Below, piece after piece: positions 7,749-9,271 of a stretch of 9,271 bases of DNA. Every line of letters starts with the position of its first letter. Position 1 is the stretch's first letter. The stretch lies in the NCBI GenBank assembly GCA_900543875.1, contig UQSV01000062.1, forward strand, positions 1 to 9,271. Direction: 5' to 3'. The DNA is from an uncultured Coriobacteriaceae bacterium (lineage in GTDB: Bacteria > Actinomycetota > Coriobacteriia > Coriobacteriales > Atopobiaceae). A model generated the notes under the pieces. The model was not told the origin of the DNA. It did not search any database and saw nothing but the letters and a program-made list of their open reading frames with translations. Made by a program: the position numbers and the translations under genes.

Positions 7749-7912
7749 GCGCAATCCCTTCTTTCAGACCCGGCGGCAAGGCCGGGTTCGTCTCACTGAT
7801 TGTCGGGAATAATGGTGGGGCTGGCGCCCGAGAGGTGCCATCGATTTGGCTTACAGTGGGATTACGGTTTTGAAAGGTTGCCGGCCACGCCGGCTAGGGG
7901 GAGGGCACGCTC
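7749..7912. promoter_or_regulatory. Divergent intergenic region between the Bce-type operon and a plus-strand gene
   Basis: Contains both 5' leaders. On the minus strand, AGAAGG (7762 to 7757) serves the ATPase, with a 7-bp hairpin just upstream (7768-7787). On the plus strand, GGAGG at 7900-7904 serves the gene at 7913, with a 6-bp hairpin GCCGGC-CAC-GCCGGC at 7880-7894 just upstream. Promoters for both directions must lie near 7795-7875, the AT-richer part, but no hexamer pair with normal spacing is convincing. No Bce-type response-regulator inverted repeat was recognised. Confidence 0.5.
7768..7787 (-). promoter_or_regulatory. Leader hairpin upstream of the Bce-type ATPase
   Basis: ACCCGGC (7768-7774) and GCCGGGT (7781-7787) are perfectly complementary around a 6-nt loop. 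The stem ends 5 nt before the AGAAGG ribosome site of the minus-strand gene. There is no U-tract, so a terminator is unlikely. A role in mRNA stability or translation control is inferred. Confidence 0.4.
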
Positions 7913-8575
7913 ATGGCAGATGGCAAGATTCCCGAGGAGTTCGAGGTCGGAACGCCGGTGCTGGTGTGCCGCTGGAGGCTCTCAGCCGGAGACCTGCCGC
8001 TGCTCAACCGCCACATGCGCGCCCTGGGCAAGCGCAGCGTGCTGGGCAAGGGACTCTCGAAGCAGCTGCTGGGCTGGGCCAAGCAGCACATCGAGTGGAC
8101 GCTTGCCGACGGCACGGCCGAGCACCCCGACGGCGTGCTCATGCTGATGGTCGACGCCGAGGGTCGCGCCGCGATGGCGGCCGGCGACTACGAGCCGCCG
8201 GCAGACACGTCGCTCGCGGCGCTGGTCGAGCGCGCGGAGAGCGCCTCGACGGAGGCCTCGCAGACCGACGTCGCGCCCGAGACGCTGTGGGTGTCGCGTG
8301 GCAGCGGCCTTGCCGTGGGCATGGCGCCCGGCGAGCACATGAGCGGCGCCACCTCGCTGGTGGGCGACCTCGCCAAGACCCTGGGCATGCCCGTCGAGCG
8401 CGACCCGCGCCTGCTGCAGCGCCTGGCCGACGGCTCCGAGCGCCCCGCCGAGGCCTTCCTCGTGTCCGACGAGCACGGCATCGTTCCCGCGAGCGACTGC
8501 TCGGGCGAGCTTGCCGAGAAGTTCGCTGGCGGCTGGGACCGCCTCCTCGAGCGCTCCCGCTCCCGCCGCAGGTAG
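7913..8575 (+). CDS. Hypothetical protein, possibly a shortened class IV aminotransferase-like fold
   Basis: Soluble protein of 220 residues, without a signal peptide or membrane segment; I cannot name its family with confidence. The ATG at 7913 has GGAGG 8 nt upstream, and codon use is strongly GC3-biased, unlike the competing frames. Residues 1-95 (CRWRLSAGDLPLLNRHMRAL, then DGVLMLMVDAEGRAAM) recall the N-terminal half of PabC/branched-chain aminotransferase-like proteins. The stretch from GSGLAVGMAPGEHMSG through LAKTLGMPVERD to AEAFLVSDEHGIVPASD recalls their C-terminal half (TPPLxxGxLPGITR, GIPVEER, DEAFLTGTAxxVxPV). The resemblance is by eye only. The middle block that normally carries the PLP-binding lysine appears to be missing, and class IV enzymes are usually 270-360 residues. 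If related, it is probably not a working transaminase. The C terminus is very basic (SRSRRR). It stands alone between two regulatory gaps. Confidence 0.8.
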   Translation: MADGKIPEEFEVGTPVLVCRWRLSAGDLPLLNRHMRALGKRSVLGKGLSKQLLGWAKQHIEWTLADGTAEHPDGVLMLMVDAEGRAAMAAGDYEPPADTSLAALVERAESASTEASQTDVAPETLWVSRGSGLAVGMAPGEHMSGATSLVGDLAKTLGMPVERDPRLLQRLADGSERPAEAFLVSDEHGIVPASDCSGELAEKFAGGWDRLLERSRSRRR

Positions 8576-8618
8576 CTTCCGCGGACTGAGCGGGGCGTTT
8601 GGTGCTTGCAGACATTCC

Positions 8619-8635
8619 TTAAGACACAATCTCAA
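8619..8635. promoter_or_regulatory. Imperfect palindrome, candidate operator upstream of nifJ
   Basis: TTAAGAcacaaTCTCAA is a 17-bp dyad with one mismatch between its 6-bp arms. It lies 2 nt before the TTGACG hexamer upstream of nifJ, in an AT-rich patch within GC-rich DNA. A transcription-factor site is plausible; the factor is unknown and the FNR or Rex consensus is not matched. Confidence 0.3.
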
Positions 8636-8636
8636 A

Positions 8637-8670
8637 TTGACGACTATTCCGTGCTCATTTGCGGGATAAT
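8637..8670 (+). promoter_or_regulatory. Probable nifJ promoter region
   Basis: TTGACG (8637-8642) resembles a -35 and GATAAT (8665-8670) a -10, but the spacer is 22 nt, longer than the normal 16-18. GATAAT may therefore work with another -35 or an activator. Transcription starting near 8677 would give a leader of about 138 nt. This is the most AT-rich part of the window. Confidence 0.4.
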
Positions 8671-8690
8671 TAGTTCGCTATGAAGAGATG

Positions 8691-8790
8691 TCACCCCTTG
8701 GCGATCGGGGAAGTCGCCACGGGGTGATTTCGCGTGCTTGGGCATCCGCCAAGGAGGGCGGAGGGCGGCTCTTCTCGCCAAGCCCACGCG
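8691..8790 (+). other. Structured 5' leader of nifJ (two stem domains)
   Basis: Domain 1: 8691-8704 pairs with 8714-8727 as 7 bp, one mismatch, then 6 bp, closing a 9-nt loop (TCGGGGAAG). Domain 2: CGCGTG (8731-8736) pairs with CACGCG (8785-8790) and CTTGG (8737-8741) with CCAAG (8778-8782), with a 2-nt bulge. Inside, CCGCC (8746-8750) can pair with GGCGG at 8757-8761 or 8764-8768. The nifJ ribosome site follows 13 nt later. No U-tract follows domain 1 beyond TTT, so it is not an obvious terminator of the preceding gene. No known riboswitch family was recognised. It could be a regulatory leader, an mRNA stabiliser or an uncatalogued RNA element. Confidence 0.45.
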
Positions 8791-8793
8791 TGA

Positions 8794-9271
<478 letters not shown>

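Noticed and set aside
7749..7754. TTG start two codons upstream for the Bce-type ATPase
   Set aside because: The AGAAGG/AAGGGA ribosome site virtually abuts the TTG but sits 6-8 nt from the ATG at 7748.
7846..8589. Alternative plus-strand 247-codon frame and minus-strand frames over the 7913 gene
   Set aside because: Their translations are Arg/Ala-rich without pattern. The 7913 frame has a ribosome site, balanced composition and strong third-position GC bias.
8691..8730. Intrinsic terminator of the 7913 gene
   Set aside because: The stem is strong but only TTT follows, it lies 116 nt beyond the stop, and it sits downstream of the promoter-like AT-rich patch, so a nifJ leader element fits better.

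Overview
The window is GC-rich, with G or C at most third codon positions. It encodes a pyruvate:ferredoxin oxidoreductase, amino-acid-type and Bce-type ABC transporters, and a Tat/lipoprotein-type signal peptide. Together these suggest an anaerobic high-GC Gram-positive, most likely a gut or oral Coriobacteriia (Olsenella/Atopobium/Collinsella-like). That assignment is inference from protein style, not a database result.

Layout. (1) Positions 19-4477, minus strand: a compact four-gene operon. In transcription order it holds a family-3 solute-binding lipoprotein, a permease with an unusual N-terminal membrane extension, a GlnQ/HisP-like ATPase and an M20 metallopeptidase. The last two overlap by 4 nt (GTGA), so import and intracellular hydrolysis of the substrate are probably linked. 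(2) Positions 4478-4681: operon leader plus a perfect 14-bp GC hairpin that ends the upstream unit. (3) Positions 4682-7748, minus strand: a BceAB/FtsX-type ATPase and ten-helix permease pair, overlapping, with no sensor kinase or regulator in view. (4) Positions 7749-7912: divergent intergenic region. (5) Positions 7913-8575, plus strand: an unrecognised 220-residue protein, perhaps a shortened relative of class IV aminotransferases. (6) Positions 8576-8814: AT-richer regulatory region and a strongly foldable 5' leader. (7) Positions 8815 to the edge, plus strand: the first 152 codons of nifJ.

The most interesting reading is of the first operon. The binding protein keeps the Arg that binds a ligand carboxylate but has Asn where HisJ/GlnH relatives have the Asp that binds the ligand's free alpha-amino group. 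With an M20 hydrolase co-translated with the ATPase, this fits import of an N-blocked amino acid or small peptide followed by cytoplasmic cleavage. This is a hypothesis. Three of the leaders also place a short GC-rich hairpin exactly 5 nt upstream of the Shine-Dalgarno sequence. No tRNA, rRNA, CRISPR array, insertion sequence or phage gene was seen.
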